DNA of 64,000 bases from Bettongia penicillata ogilbyi (GCA_023548195.1 JAJHZJ010000693.1:248001-312000), one strand, 5' to 3'. Positions 1 to 10,464 are shown, numbered from the stretch's first letter. Notes: generated by a model from the sequence alone, not told the origin. A program made the numbers and translations.

Positions 1-335
1 CTAAACTGACCCACTTGCCCTTCTCTGACCCCACCATTCCATGTACTGAATTTGACATTCTATTTCTTGCCTGCACACCTTTGCCCAGGTTGTTCCTCCT
101 CCCCTGTACTTCTTAGAATTCTTAGCTGCCTTGAAAGCACAACCCCTTTGGGTTGCCTTTCCTGATTCCCCCTCCCCCAGCTCTCAGTACCTTCTCTGTC
201 CTCGAATTACCTTGTATTAGGTTCTCTTTGTAATATATTATATATAATCAGGTCAATAGAATGAAAATCCTCTAGAAGCAGGCAACTTTCTTTTTTGTCT
301 TTGTATACCCAGGAATTAGCACAGGGTTTTAAGGC
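1..335 (+). repeat. L2 LINE 3' end, sense
   Basis: The order of blocks matches the therian L2 3' region: CTTAGAATTCTTAGCTGCCTTGAAAG, then GCCTTTCCTGATTCCCCC, CAATAGAATGAAAATCCTC and TTTGTATACCCAGGAATTAGCACAG. The left edge is cut by the window. It lies in the KSR2 intron upstream of the first visible exon. Confidence 0.75.
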
Positions 336-345
336 TTACTATGTC

Positions 346-530
346 ATGTATGTATGTATGTATGTATGTATGTAGATGAAGCTTATATATACACATATGC
401 ACATACATACACACATAAATATATACACACATATTCACATATATACACATACATGTGTTTGTATATGCATATGTGTATATATCTATATGTGTGTGCTGTG
501 TAATATGTATGTATATATGTATATATAAAG
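346..530. repeat. TATG microsatellite and TA/TG-rich tract
   Basis: About seven copies of TATG (346-373) are followed by 150 bases of alternating TATA, CACA and TATG motifs. ORFs crossing it are low complexity. Confidence 0.9.
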
Positions 531-544
531 AGAAAGCATACACA

Positions 545-1280
545 CATTCATACTATGACTTACATACAGAATAGGTATGTGGATGACAGTGACAGTATCT
601 ATTTTATGTTGCGAAAGTATTTATTAAGTACTATGTGTCTACCAGTATCCTCATTGGGAATTCTGTATTTTTCTCAGAGTTGCAGGTTCTGTGTGCCTTG
701 GCCCCAGAACCAACATCAATCACTATGTGGGAGCTGGTTGGGTCTTGTAGGTAGCACTAATTTACAATCCCATGCCCCTACACCCCAGAGATCCTTTCCA
801 TGAAATACTACAGATGTTGTAGTTTCCTTAGACTACCTGGCAATTAATAGCCTCCCAAAGTGAAGTGGTGGAGGGCATGGAGTTCCCCATTTCCAGAGCC
901 TGGAGGCAAAGATTATATGACTATTTACTGGATAAACTGTAGAGGGTATGGTCATTCACGAAAGGGCTAAACTCGATGGCGCCTCTGAGGTCCAGCTCTC
1001 ACAGTCTGTGATTTTTGTGACCTCAGGCTTTTTTCTTTCTTTAGTGTGACTTTATAAGACCCCCAAAAGCTCCATAATTCACAGAAATGGTCAGCCTAGT
1101 ACTGCAACAGTGGTCATTTTCATAAGGAGTGTGTTGAAAGTTCAAAACTTGATAGATGCTCACAGTAGCTTTCCTAGTCCTAGTGAAAAGATTGGAGAGA
1201 AGTCTCCAACACCAATCCTTTGTGTCAACATGAGCAAACCTCTCTGCTTTTCTGGGTTTCAGTTTCTCCATTCAATCATA
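545..1280. other. Intronic stretch, no clear feature
   Basis: There is no coding signature or recognisable full repeat. Short SINE-like words occur near 945-1015 (GGGCTAAACTCGATGGC, CTCACAGTCTGTGATT) and suggest a very decayed SINE tail. Confidence 0.5.
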
Positions 1281-1286
1281 TTTCCC

Positions 1287-1405
1287 CTTCAACAGGTATT
1301 TATTAAACAATTACTATGTGCCAGGTACCACGCTACGTGGTGGGGATGCAAAGCAAAAGAAAACAATCCTTTCCATCAAAGAGCTTACATTATATTGAGG
1401 AAGAT
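1287..1405 (-). repeat. L2 3'-end fragment, antisense
   Basis: CAACAGGTATTTATTAAACA, ACTATGTGCCAGGTACCACG and GAGCTTACATTATATTGAGG match the complement of the L2 3' end. Confidence 0.65.
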
Positions 1406-1899
1406 GGAAAGGATAATTTGGTTAACTCAAGAGAATTCACAAGGTCTCCCAAAAGTCTCAGTGCCTCACAGCTAAACTTAAAACTGCACTATGACTTTGG
1501 GAACTGCAGATTAAATACAAAACTATTCTGCACTGTGAGGTTGAGCATGGATAAGGCAAGAAAGATTCCCTCTAAAAGCTAGTGAGCATTTAGGGTTAGG
1601 GAGCTAGGAGAGAAACTAGAGGTAAAGGGAGGAATTTCTGGGTAAATTCATGGGTCCTGAGGGCAAAGTTAGGAGAACGGAAGCTACAAAGAGATGATTT
1701 TAGGCTTGGAGTAAGCAAATGCTTAGGGTATCTATGGAGCTGTCCAAGGTGCAGCATTTTCCCTTTCACTGGCAGTTTTCATTCACTGAGATTGTGTCAT
1801 TTTTTTGTGATTAAGTGACCTCTGAGGCCTTCCTTGAGATTTCCACTTCCTGAAATTGTCATGGAGAACCTTATTGCTTCATGTGCTACACTGTCCAGG

Positions 1900-2015
1900 G
1901 AGAATGTAATCTCCTTGAGGGCAAGCACTACTTCTTTATTTTGTCTTTGTATAGCCAGCACGTTCCACAATCCCTGGCACATGGTGCTTAGCAAAGGTCT
2001 GTTGATTGATTTTCT
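1900..2015 (+). repeat. L2 3'-end fragment, sense
   Basis: GAATGTAATCTCCTTGAGGG, TTTGTCTTTGTATAGCCAGC and CCCTGGCACATGGTGCTTAG are the canonical L2 3' terminal words, ending at a TTGATTGATT-like tail. Confidence 0.7.
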
Positions 2016-2038
2016 AACATCCCCTTCTCCAGTTATTG

Positions 2039-2151
2039 ATTCTCTCTCTCTCTCTCCCTTCTCCTTCTCCTTCTCCTTCTCCTTCTCCTTCTCCTTCTCC
2101 TCCTTCTTCTTCTTCTTCTTCTTCTTCTTCTTCTTCTTCTTCTTCTTCTTT

Positions 2152-2244
<93 letters not shown>

Positions 2245-2253
2245 TTTTCTACC
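2039..2253. repeat. Compound polypyrimidine microsatellite (CT, TCCTTC, TTC, CT)
   Basis: Four consecutive pure blocks are visible: CT, then (CTTCTC), then (CTT), then a long CT run. The apparent Glu/Lys/Arg or Ser-rich ORFs over this stretch are artefacts of the repeat. Confidence 0.95.
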
Positions 2254-2385
2254 CCTCTCCTTCTTTCCCTCCTCCCCATACTTTGCATTCATTTTGTATT
2301 TATTGGCTTTTGTACTTGTATGACTGGCACCATTTTTCATTTTTATTCTGTGTCTCCAGATTCAAGCCCAGTCTCTAGCAATTCA

Positions 2386-2960
2386 AGTCAGCAAGCATTT
2401 GTTAAGTGTCTACTTTGTGGCAGGCACTATGCTGAACACTGGGGTACAAAGAAAGGAAAAGAAATAATCCCTGCCTTCATGGACTCCATAATCTAATAGA
2501 AGAGGCAACATACAAAGCACTGTGTACAAACACGTGATAGATAGAATGAACTGGAGATAATCAGCAAAGGGAAAGCACTAGCAAGGGGTAGTGTGGAGAG
2601 GCTTCTTGTAGAAGCTGGGAGTTTACTGGAATTTGAAAGAAGTCAGGAAGGCCAGGAGTCAAAGGAAAGGAGAAAGAGAGAGGCAAGAGGGAAAGTCACA
2701 GTGAAAATGCCTGGAGGCATAAGATGGTATGTTTTGGGAGGCATTGTCAGAGAGTATATGGAGATGAGTTAAGAGTAAGAAGAAATGAAAGGAGGAAGGG
2801 GAAGTGGACATGATATGAAGGACTTTCAATTCAAACATAGTATTTTACATTTGATCCTGGAAGTAATATGGAACCATGGGAGTTTACTGAGTAGAGGGGA
2901 CCAAGGGAATGACATGATCAGGCCTGTGCTTTGGGAAGATCCATTTGGCACCTCTAGAAG
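2386..2960 (-). repeat. L2 fragment, antisense, about 570 bp
   Basis: It begins with AGTCAGCAAGCATTTGTTAA and TGTGGCAGGCACTATGCTGA (complement of the L2 3' end). It then runs through words such as TTTGATCCTGGAAGTAATATG, GACATGATCAGGCCTGTGCT and GAAGATCCATTTGGCACC, which correspond to the antisense L2 region just upstream. Confidence 0.65.
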
Positions 2961-3028
2961 TTGGCACACAATGGGTATCCAACAATTGCTTGTTCAGTTG
3001 TATTCCAGTCCTACCTTTCTATGCATCT

Positions 3029-3343
3029 AGGGCAGCTAGGTGGTGCAGTAGATAGAACACCAGTGCAGGAGTCAGGGGGACCCGAGTTCAAATCTCACCT
3101 CAGACACTTGACACTCACTAGCTGGGTGACCTTAGGCAAGTCACTTAACCCCAATTGCCTCATCCTAGGTCATCTCCAGTCATCCTGATGAATATCTTGT
3201 CTCTGGATTCATATGATTCTGGTGGAGAAGTGAGGCTGGTGACCTGCACAGCCCTCCCTCACTCAAAACAAAGTCAAGTGCAAGTCTTGTCATTATTTTT
3301 CTGATGGCATGGTCTTTTTTGGCAATGAAGGATGAACACACAC
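3029..3343 (+). repeat. Marsupial tRNA-derived SINE, long-tail subtype
   Basis: It starts GGGCAGCTAGGTGGTGCAGT with an internal GAGTTCAAATC (B-box-like). It then has TAGCTGGGTGACCTTAGGCA and a distinctive 3' half: GTCATCTCCAGTCATCCTGA, GAGAAGTGAGGCTGGTGACC, CACAGCCCTCCCTCACTC and GGCAATGAAGGATGAACACA. The same tail is found in reverse at 43378-43625. The tail resembles the 3' end of an RTE-type LINE as I recall it; that part is uncertain. Confidence 0.8.
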
Positions 3344-3344
3344 A

Positions 3345-4212
3345 TCTATGCATCTACTGTGTAATATTAAGATGAAATATAGCAGCTTCCATCAAAAGGG
3401 ATGATGAAAGCAGAGGGGGAGGGAAAGAGAATACTGTCATATCATTAACCTAGATCAAATTAACATCTTGGAATATTGAAATCTGTTTAAATTGTTTTCT
3501 CAGGCTTACTGCAGCAATGAAGGTTTTTGTTTTTTTTCCCTTCTTAACTCTAACCTATAATGTGTGTAGGTGGCTATCCAAGAAAGAAATACTTGGTGGG
3601 AGGGGTTGGAGGTGACATCCATATATGGTTTCCATTTCAGAAATTTAAATGCTGATTAGATTTTAATTGGTTATACAACTTTCCTCCCACCTCTGCCTTC
3701 TGTAGCCACTGACATCAGTATAATCTTCTAATGCTTACTAGAGAGGGTCAGGCTTGGTTTGGGGTCATCACATTCCCAGCTCACTGAGTGGCTTTGGGAC
3801 AAAGGTGCTGTGGGGATCCAACTCAGTTTGCCTTCCCCCTGTTTTATCACTCAGATGCCTCACCTGGGACAGGTGCTAGGAGAGTATGGGAAAAGGTTGT
3901 CACTTAGAATTCTTTGCCTACAGGAGGTATACCACAAATATTAATTAGATGAATTAAAAACTCTGAGAATTTCTCAAGAAACGAACTCCTGGGTACATTT
4001 AAGATTGTTGTATAATTGAAATTGTAACCTCATCCTTTCACTAACGTGAAGCAAGTGAGATGATGTCCTCAAAATGGCAAAGTTCTTTTACAAGGAGGCA
4101 TTGTACAAGAACAAGTGCATGTCCGACTTGAATTAAAACTCCTAGTCTGAGACTAGCAACATGAAATTTCTCTATATGGCTGACTGAATGGATTCTTTGG
4201 GTCTTACTGATT
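3345..4212. other. Intronic stretch, nothing recognised
   Basis: Mixed AT-rich sequence with no repeat family, ORF of interest or splice-bounded coding segment that I can identify. Confidence 0.45.
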
Positions 4213-4470
4213 AGTATATCAATCAGTTAGTATTTATTAAGGCTGACCTATGTGCTGTGATAAACTCTGAGGATACAAAGACAAAGAAAAAAGCAGCTCT
4301 TGCCCTCAAGGGGCTTACTTGTATGAAGAAAACAACATAAATGGATGAGGGAATGAAAAATCTGTCCTTAAGCATTTAGCATATGCAAAGCCCTATGCCA
4401 AGTGCTAGAGGTACAAATACAAGAACAGAGATGGGCCCAGCTCTCAAGGACCTCATCTTCTAAGGAGAGA
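4213..4470 (-). repeat. Two L2 3'-end fragments, antisense, in tandem
   Basis: Both copies show the TTTATTAAGG / GTGCTA / GGATACAAAGACAAAG / CTCAAGG series (4213-4330 and about 4350-4470), typical of antisense L2 3' ends in this window. Confidence 0.6.
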
Positions 4471-4539
4471 GGAAAATGTGTATAGGAAGTTCAAGTCAGA
4501 TGCAAAGTCCTATAGCTCTTAGTGGAAGGCAGAGGGGAG

Positions 4540-4606
4540 GGAACAAGCTTAAATTAAGCACCTACTATGTAGCAAGTACTATGCTAATAGTAGCTCATTT
4601 GATCCT
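4540..4606 (-). repeat. MIR-class SINE, antisense, left half
   Basis: TAGTAGCTCATTTGATCCT is continued by CCTCATAACAATCCAGTGAG at 5004, so one MIR-type element has been split by the insertion at 4607-5000. Confidence 0.6.
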
Positions 4607-5000
4607 ATGGGGAAAATTATCAGTGCTGAAACAAATCAGAAGCAGAGTCAAAACCCCCAAACCAAAACCAATGATGGCTTATAGAGTTCAGCAGCAAGGG
4701 AGTCCCACTCACATGGGTGGAGACTTTTTTGAAGGGAAGAAAGAACAAAGCTTACATAGGTTTCAATTTAGGTGAGAGGTGAGTTGGGTAGGGGGTACTT
4801 CAAGTCTGTTGCTAAGGGGCTAGTAACAGGGCAGGCTCATCTTCGGTTAGCTATCACGCTAATAAATAGGCCTGTCCATGCTATTTCAGCAGTGAGAAAG
4901 GTCAAAGTCAGGGGACAGGGTGTAATACAAGCAGGGTCAGGGGCAAGAGAGAGGAACTGCAGACAAGATGGAGTTAATTTAGCTTTCTCTGCTACCCATA
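4607..5000. mobile_element. Unclassified 394-bp insertion in a MIR (possible solo LTR)
   Basis: The insertion separates two halves of one MIR element and is flanked by a 5-bp direct repeat ATCCT (4602-4606 and 5001-5005). Inside, TGGGG at the left and CCCA at the right are inverted ends. An AATAAA lies at about 4860 in CGCTAATAAATAGGCC. A 4-6 bp duplication, TG...CA ends and an internal poly(A) signal are features of a solo LTR. I do not recognise the family and see no protein remnant. Confidence 0.4.
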
Positions 5001-5120
5001 ATCCTCATAACAATCCAGTGAGGTAAGTCCTATTTTCCCCATTTTACTGTTGAGGAAATTGAGGAAAACAGAGGTTAAGTGATTTGTCCAGGATTATGCA
5101 ATTAGTAAGGAAGCCATTTA
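5001..5120 (-). repeat. MIR-class SINE, antisense, right half
   Basis: It continues the element left at 4606: ATCCTCATAACAATCCAGTG, CCCCATTTTACTGTTGAGGA, AGAGGTTAAGTGATTTGTCC. It ends about 330 bases before the KSR2 exon at 5449. Confidence 0.65.
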
Positions 5121-5448
5121 GTAAGTCGTTGATTTATTTATTATCTTTAACCTGTGAGAAGTTGGGGAGTGTATTGAACACTGCCAAAATAATTTTTGGA
5201 TTAAGTGTTCTAATTCATATTCTTGGATACTCAGATGGTACCAAAGGAATCAAAGACACCTTCCTTACAGAAGCACCTGGGAGAATAGTCTAAGATTCAT
5301 TCACATGTTTGTAGTCTTAATATTATGATGGAGATGTAGTGTTTGCTATTTTCATTGTGTTAGTTGTTTATGTGTATGTAATTTTTCATTGATGTGACCT
5401 CTGTGACATATGTAATTTTCATTTTCCCTTTATTTTCTTGTTTTCCAG

Positions 5449-5545
5449 TCTGTGTAAAGGACGGACTTTGTACTCAGTGGTGAGAGATGCCAAAATTGTC
5501 TTGGATGTCAACAAAACAAGGCAGATTGCACAAGAGATTGTGAAG
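5449..5545 (+). CDS. KSR2: KSR2 coding exon (hinge / alpha-D to alpha-E of the pseudokinase domain)
   Basis: This internal exon encodes 32 residues after one base of a split codon: [11 protein letters not shown], then [11 protein letters not shown] and [10 protein letters not shown]. It covers the segment just after the ATP-site hinge through helix E of the KSR kinase-like domain. KSR proteins scaffold RAF, MEK and ERK at the membrane and allosterically activate BRAF. The acceptor is a pyrimidine-rich tract ending TTTTCCAG at 5448, and the donor is AAG|GTACTG at 5546. The first base completes a codon begun in an exon left of this window; I found no match to that exon (the alpha-C/beta-4-5 part) in 1-5448. 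The reading frame ends on a full codon and joins GMGYLHAKG of the next exon. Identity rests on recalled KSR2 sequence. KSR1 is the only close alternative and is excluded by the later exons. Confidence 0.95.
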
Positions 5546-5684
5546 GTACTGTAGCCTATGACACAAAACTCTTTTCCAACCCCTACCAAACCCAGCCTCT
5601 TCCTGAGGAATAGAGGCTGGAGGAACAAATCCTAACTCAATGAGTTGAACATTGATTTAAGCACATCAGCTCTGGGAAGGAAAG

Positions 5685-5788
5685 AAGGAAGGAAGGAAGG
5701 AAGGAAGGAAGGAAGGAAGGAAGGAAGGAAGGAAGGAAGGAAGGAAGGAAGGAAGGAAGGAAGGAAGGAAGGAAGGAAGGAAGGAAGG
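5685..5788. repeat. GGAA tetranucleotide microsatellite (about 26 copies)
   Basis: An uninterrupted run of GGAA starts 140 bases downstream of the KSR2 exon donor at 5546. GGAA is the core binding word of ETS-family factors, but no function is shown by the sequence. Confidence 0.97.
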
Positions 5789-6480
5789 GAGAGAAAGGAA
5801 TGAGGGAGGAAAAGAGCATGATGGATGGAAGGAAAAGAGAGGAAAATGAATTAAAGAATAAGGCAGAAGGGAAGAACTATAGAGAAAAAGAAAGAAAAAT
5901 AAGAAAGGAAAGGAAGGAAAAGCAAAGAGATAAAAAAGAATGACAGAAAATGATAAAGGAGGATAGAAATAAAGGAGAGAAGAAAAGAGGTAGAAATTGA
6001 AAAAAGAAAAGAGAGATCCAAAGAAAGAGAGAAGGAAAGATCTAGTGAACAGTAGAAAAGACAGAGAAAGTCAAAGGGAGAGAGAATGGAAAAATACAGA
6101 CAGAGAAAGAGAGAGAGAAGAAAGTGAAAGAAAAATAGAAAGGAAAAGAGAGGCAAGAGAACAGACTGAAGGAAGAACAAAAGGAGAGAGAATGGAGATA
6201 AAAGGGGAGAGAGAAAGAAAAAAGAAATGTGGAAGGAAAGAGAAAGAAATAGGAAAGAAGAAAATCGAAGAAGAAATAGAAAAGAAAGAAAAGAACAAAT
6301 AACTAAAGGAAGAAAAGAATAGGAAAGAAGAGATGAAGAAAGAAAGAAGGGAAGAGAATTAGAAAGAATGAGGAACAAGTAAGAAAGAGGAAGGCATTGA
6401 AAGAAAAAAAAATGAAAGCAAACAAAAAAAGGATGAGAGAGAGGAGAGAAAAAATGGTATATGCAGAGGGAGAAAAGAGA
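5789..6480. repeat. Polypurine tract, about 690 bp, GA-rich degenerate repeat
   Basis: The + strand is almost entirely A and G with scattered single T or C. It is made of irregular GAAA, GAGA and GGAA units and directly follows the GGAA microsatellite. It looks like a decayed extension of that repeat. Lys/Glu/Arg-rich ORFs here are artefacts. Confidence 0.9.
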
Positions 6481-6759
6481 GAAAACATTAGGCTAAACAG
6501 GAGACTGGCCCTAAAAGAAACAATTTGGAAGAGAGTATGGCCCCATGAAACTCTCCGATGTTCACTTCAAGACACCAATCTTGTATATTATTAGCATTAA
6601 TCCTATTATGCAGTAGTAGGACTAGGGAGTGGGGTGTCAATTATAGCCTGGTTCATAGATTGACTTACCTGCAAGGCTATTCTACATGCATGCATAAATG
6701 AACATGCCATTCATTCATTCATTCTGCTTGTTAATTTCTTAAATTAAAATTTGCTTCTT

Positions 6760-7005
6760 TGTTTTAAAAATTATATATTTATTTTCCAAAAAAATTATAT
6801 ATTTGTCTAAATGCATTATATATTTATCAAAATTTCTCCTATTTTTAATATTACATATTTATTTTCAGCACTGAAATTCTTCTTCTCTCCCTCCCACCCT
6901 ACCCAATTGAACTAAAGACAAACAAAAGACAAGCAAACGCATATATTTAAGTAGAACACTTTTTTTGTATTGTCCATGCCCAGAAACTTATATCTTTGTC
7001 TATAC
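6760..7005 (-). repeat. L1 3'-region fragment, antisense (left part, decayed)
   Basis: TTATTTTCAGCACTGAAATTC and TTCTTCTCTCCCTCCCACCC match the complement of marsupial L1 3' UTR. It is interrupted by the hAT element at 7006 and resumes after it. Confidence 0.5.
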
Positions 7006-7201
7006 CAGGGATGGGGAACCTGCTGCCTCAAGGCCACATGTGGCCTTCTAGGTCTTCAAGTGTGGCCCTTTGACTGAAACCAAACTTCCCAGAACAAATC
7101 TTCTTAATAAAAGAATTTATTCTGTAAAACTTGGACTTGATCAAAAGACTGCACCCAAGGACCTAGAATGTGACCTTGAGGCTGCAGGCTCTCTACCCCT
7201 G
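7006..7201. mobile_element. hAT-type nonautonomous DNA transposon (Charlie-like), 196 bp
   Basis: The inverted ends are clear: CAGGGATGGGGAACCTGCTG at the left and the complement of CTGCAGGCTCTCTACCCCTG at the right. The flanking 8-mers GTCTATAC (6998-7005) and GTCTACAG (7202-7209) share six of eight bases, as expected of an old 8-bp hAT target duplication. Nothing is coded inside. It resembles the marsupial OposCharlie group. Confidence 0.85.
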
Positions 7202-7209
7202 GTCTACAG

Positions 7210-7998
7210 TCTGGGTCCTTCACCTCTCTGTCAGGAGGTGAGCACCATATCTCTTCTGAAATTGTGGTTTATCATTATATATATAATTTATACATATATA
7301 TGTATATATATTATATATATATAATTCTTTCAAAGTTGTTTTTCTGTTTATCATTGCTATTTTTACCATATTGTTATCATTGTACAAGTCATTCTCCTGG
7401 TTTTGTTCATTTCACTTTGCATCAGTTCATATAGGTCTTCCTAGGGTTCTCTGAAACTATCCCCTTCATCATTTCTTACTGCACAATTATAATCAATCAT
7501 ATTTATATACCACAACTTGCTCAGTCATTCCTCTATTTATGGATACTCCCTCAGAATCTCATTCTTTGACACCTTAAAAAGAGCTATAAAAATTTTTGTA
7601 TATCCTTAGTTAAGAGTTTGTTTTGTTTAGAATTAATCTTCTCTTAATCTATTCTCCCTTCTTGTCTCTCTCTTCTATTTAACTGTTGAGTGAAATACAT
7701 TTCTGTACCTAACTTTATGGATATTTTCTTCCATAATTTATTCCACCAGTTCAGATAAGAAGTTCAAGGGTTAACTGCCCCCTCCCCTACTTGTTTGCAT
7801 AGATTTCCACTTGCACACCCTGATTATGTGAGATAATTTCCCCAAACCTCTCTTTCCCTTCCCCCTTCTTCTTCCTTCTTTTTTCCATCCTCTCCTTTGT
7901 TTCCCTTCCACTCTCTTTTCATTCTTTTCTTAAAGTCATCAAGACATAGCAGAATCACCCCCAGGTCTTCTAATTAGATTCTCTGCATGATCCCTGGT
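7210..7998 (-). repeat. L1 fragment, antisense (end of ORF2 and 3' UTR, plus HAL1-like part)
   Basis: CATTGTACAAGTCATTCTCC, CACTTTGCATCAGTTCATAT and TATACCACAACTTGCTCAGT are the complement of the L1 ORF2 tail that appears in sense orientation at 33170-33530. The T/C-rich stretch at 7640-7980 resembles the antisense noncoding part of the HAL1 at 28143-30875. There is a TA repeat at 7275-7325. Confidence 0.6.
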
Positions 7999-8257
7999 GG
8001 GCAGCTAGGTGGTGCCATAGTGCACAGAGTACCAGGCCTGGAGTCAAGAAGACTCCTCTTCCTGAGTTCAAATCTGGCCTCAGACACTTACTAGCTGTGT
8101 GACCCTGGGCAAGTCACTTAACCCTGTTTGCTTCAGTTTCCTCACCTCTAAAATAAACTGGAAAAGTAAATGGCAAAACACTCCACTATCTTTGCCAAGA
8201 AAACCCCAAATGTCATCATAAAGAGTCAGACTTGACTGAAACAACTGAGCAACAACA
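7999..8257 (+). repeat. Marsupial tRNA-derived SINE, 'ccactccagtatctttgcc' subtype
   Basis: GGGCAGCTAGGTGGTGCCAT starts the element. GAGTTCAAATCTGGCC and TAGCTGTGTGACCCTGGGCA follow, then GGCAAAACACTCCACTATCT and AAGAGTCAGACTTGACTGAA at the 3' end. It is nested in the antisense L1/HAL1 material. Confidence 0.85.
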
Positions 8258-8500
8258 TGACCTCTGACAATAAAGGTCAGAGAGGACATGTATCAACTCC
8301 ATATTAACATGACTGTAAGCAGTTTAGCCTTGTTTAGTCCCTTATGACTGCTTATTCATCTTTACCTTTTTGTGTTTCTCTTAACTCCTGTGTTTGAACT
8401 CAGTGTTTCTATGTAGCTCTGGGTTTTTCATGAGGAATGCTTGGAAGTCCTAAGCCATCCTTTTTGCCTATCTTTGAAAAACATCAGTGAGGAGATGTTT
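8258..8500 (-). repeat. HAL1/L1 ORF1-derived fragment, antisense
   Basis: CTTATGACTGC, CTTGTGTTTGAA-like words, GGGTTTTTCATGAGGAATGC and TTGGAAGTCCTAAGCC align by eye with 29128-29260, the antisense C-terminal ORF1 region of the HAL1 copy. Confidence 0.55.
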
Positions 8501-8639
8501 TGGAATAGTGCCTAATTTTTTAGGTGGATTCCTCTTTAGCTAATTTTCTTTTTGTTTTCCTTACTCCTTTAGGAGTGGGAGGATTGAGCTTTGGCAAGTT
8601 CTCTGCTTCTTCACAAAAGCTAAGATCCTGGCCTTCCTT

Positions 8640-9130
8640 GGTTGAATTCTTATAAAATCACAGCTCAGTACTAGAAGGACCCTTAGAAGGAATTTAGTCC
8701 AATCTACATAAGAATTCCCTCTCTGATATCCCTGACAGGTAGTCATTCAGTCTTTGTTTGAAGACCTTTAATGAAAAGGACCCCATATCTCTAGAGGTAC
8801 CTTATTCCACTGTTTGGGTCACTGCAATGGCTAAGAAGATTTCCCTTCTCCAACTTCCACCTATCCTTCCTACTTCTGCCCTATAGGAACAAAAAGAAAA
8901 CATCTCACATCTCTTCCATATGAGAACCTCGCCAATATTTGAATACAGCTATCATAGAATCCCAGCCTCTTAAAGTTAAAAGAAACCCAGAGTTCATATA
9001 GTCCAACTATAACTAAGACTCCTCCCTTCTACAGCATCCCTGTTTCCATACCTCTAGCAGTGGGAAACCTACTGCCTCCCAAGGGAGCACATTCCATTTG
9101 GGGATAAATCACAGACCTGTCCAAAAGAAC
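8640..9130 (-). repeat. CR1/L3 LINE, antisense, two adjacent pieces
   Basis: TAGTCCAATCTACATAAGAA, CAGTCTTTGTTTGAAGACC, CCTTATTCCACTGTTTGGG and CTTCCACCTATCC are the antisense CR1/L3 order. A second start, ATAGAATCCCAGCCTCTTAA, occurs at about 8955 and repeats the order to 9130. Confidence 0.65.
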
Positions 9131-9164
9131 AAGTCCCTGAAGAACCATCTATAGGAATCAGCTC

Positions 9165-9295
9165 TGTTGAATTTCAGTAAAAGTCAACATTACATTCTGC
9201 AGCAAGAGGCTTGGAAGTTAAGCATAAGGAAGGACTTTCTTAAATTGGTTAGAAGTCAGAAAGGCTAACTGATGGGCACTTCATAGAAATCACTC
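9165..9295 (+). repeat. CR1/L3 LINE fragment, sense
   Basis: GCTTGGAAGTTAAGCATAAG, GAAGGACTTTCTTAAATTGG and TTAGAAGTCAGAAAGGCTAA follow the sense CR1/L3 3' order. Confidence 0.5.
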
Positions 9296-9689
9296 TTTAA
9301 GTCTTCTGAAGAAGATTACATTATCATCTGTCTGGGATTGATACAGTATAACACAGCAAGGAGATGGGGCACTGAGGTGACATTCAAGGCCCCTTCCAGC
9401 TTTAATAACTGATATTTATTCTCAAACACTTGTATCTTCTGTGATTTTACTTCTACATCCACCACAGTGGGATCCACCAACCTACTGTAGATCCTTACTT
9501 CCTCTTGGCTGGAGAGCACCTGAGACATCCTTTGTTTTCACACTGTGCCCTCTTTTACCCCACATCTGCCATTGATGACATATTTTCTCTGCTTCTCCTT
9601 CATAAGTCCTTATTTATATCATCTTAGAACTTGTACTTTTCCATCATCCTTTGGATGATGTTCAGCTTTATAAAGTTAGAAAAGAATTT

Positions 9690-10045
9690 TCCATCCATTG
9701 TCTCTCTTGAGACTCAAAGACTCAGAATTTAAGTGCCTCGACTAGAGTCACACAGTAGGTGAATGTCATAGGCAAGATTCATACCCTTTCTAACTACAAG
9801 TCCAATGTTCCATTCACTATGTTATGCTGCAGCTTTTATAGAGGCAAGGTGGCCCAGTGAAAAGAAGGTGAATTTTGGGAGCAAAGACTTTGAGTTTAAA
9901 TCCTGCTTATATCAGTGACTGTGTAGTGATGACCTTAGGCAAGTCACTTCTACCTCTTTGGGCCTCAGTTTCCTCATCTGTAAAAAGGAGAGGGTTGGAC
10001 TATATGATCTCTCAAATCCCTTCCAGCTCTTAAAACACATCTCTA
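9690..10045. repeat. Two MIR-class SINEs, antisense then sense
   Basis: 9690-9837 reads antisense (TTGAGACTCAAAGACTCAGA, GTCACACAGTAGGTGAATG). 9838-10045 reads sense (GACCTTAGGCAAGTCACTTC, CCTCAGTTTCCTCATCTGTA, GATCTCTCAAATCCCTTCC). Confidence 0.65.
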
Positions 10046-10464
10046 TGACTTAGCGAAATCCAAGAGCTACTTCTTGACCCCTAATCTCCCCTGTGTGATG
10101 CTGGATTAAACCATCAGCATCTTGGCTCAAAATCAAAAATGACCACTTTAACAAAAGAAAAAATTTTCTCCATTTCTAGGAAAAATAAAGATGGTTCCAG
10201 GGCATCTTTAACTATCATAAATCTTTTTCCAACCCACTGGCTTTCATTTTTCTCAAGAGCACTTTGGCTAATGACCAGATAGACTGTCTTCAGACAAGAT
10301 TCCCCCTCCCCTCCAAATGTTCCCACCATGAGCTAATTGTTTATTTGCAGCCATTTTCATCTAATGGACTGGAATATGATGAACCGCCTTTGTTAGCCTT
10401 GGAAAGAGAAGGCCAGTCTACCACTCTGTTTCTTTATTGTGGAACTCATCATGACTACAGAAGG

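Noticed and set aside
1797..2496. Long open frames rich in Glu/Arg/Lys or Ser/Phe across 2036-2255
   Set aside because: They are translations of a compound CT/TTC microsatellite and have no splice or start context.
3029..3100. tRNA gene suggested by GAGTTCAAATC box
   Set aside because: It is the tRNA-derived head of a SINE; no cloverleaf or isolated tRNA could be drawn.
1..5448. The preceding KSR2 exon (alpha-C to beta-5)
   Set aside because: I searched by eye for the expected peptide words and splice context and found none; it most likely lies left of the window.
5637..6594. Lys/Glu/Arg-rich (+) and Phe/Leu/Ser-rich (-) open frames
   Set aside because: Products of the polypurine tract, which lacks stop codons by composition.
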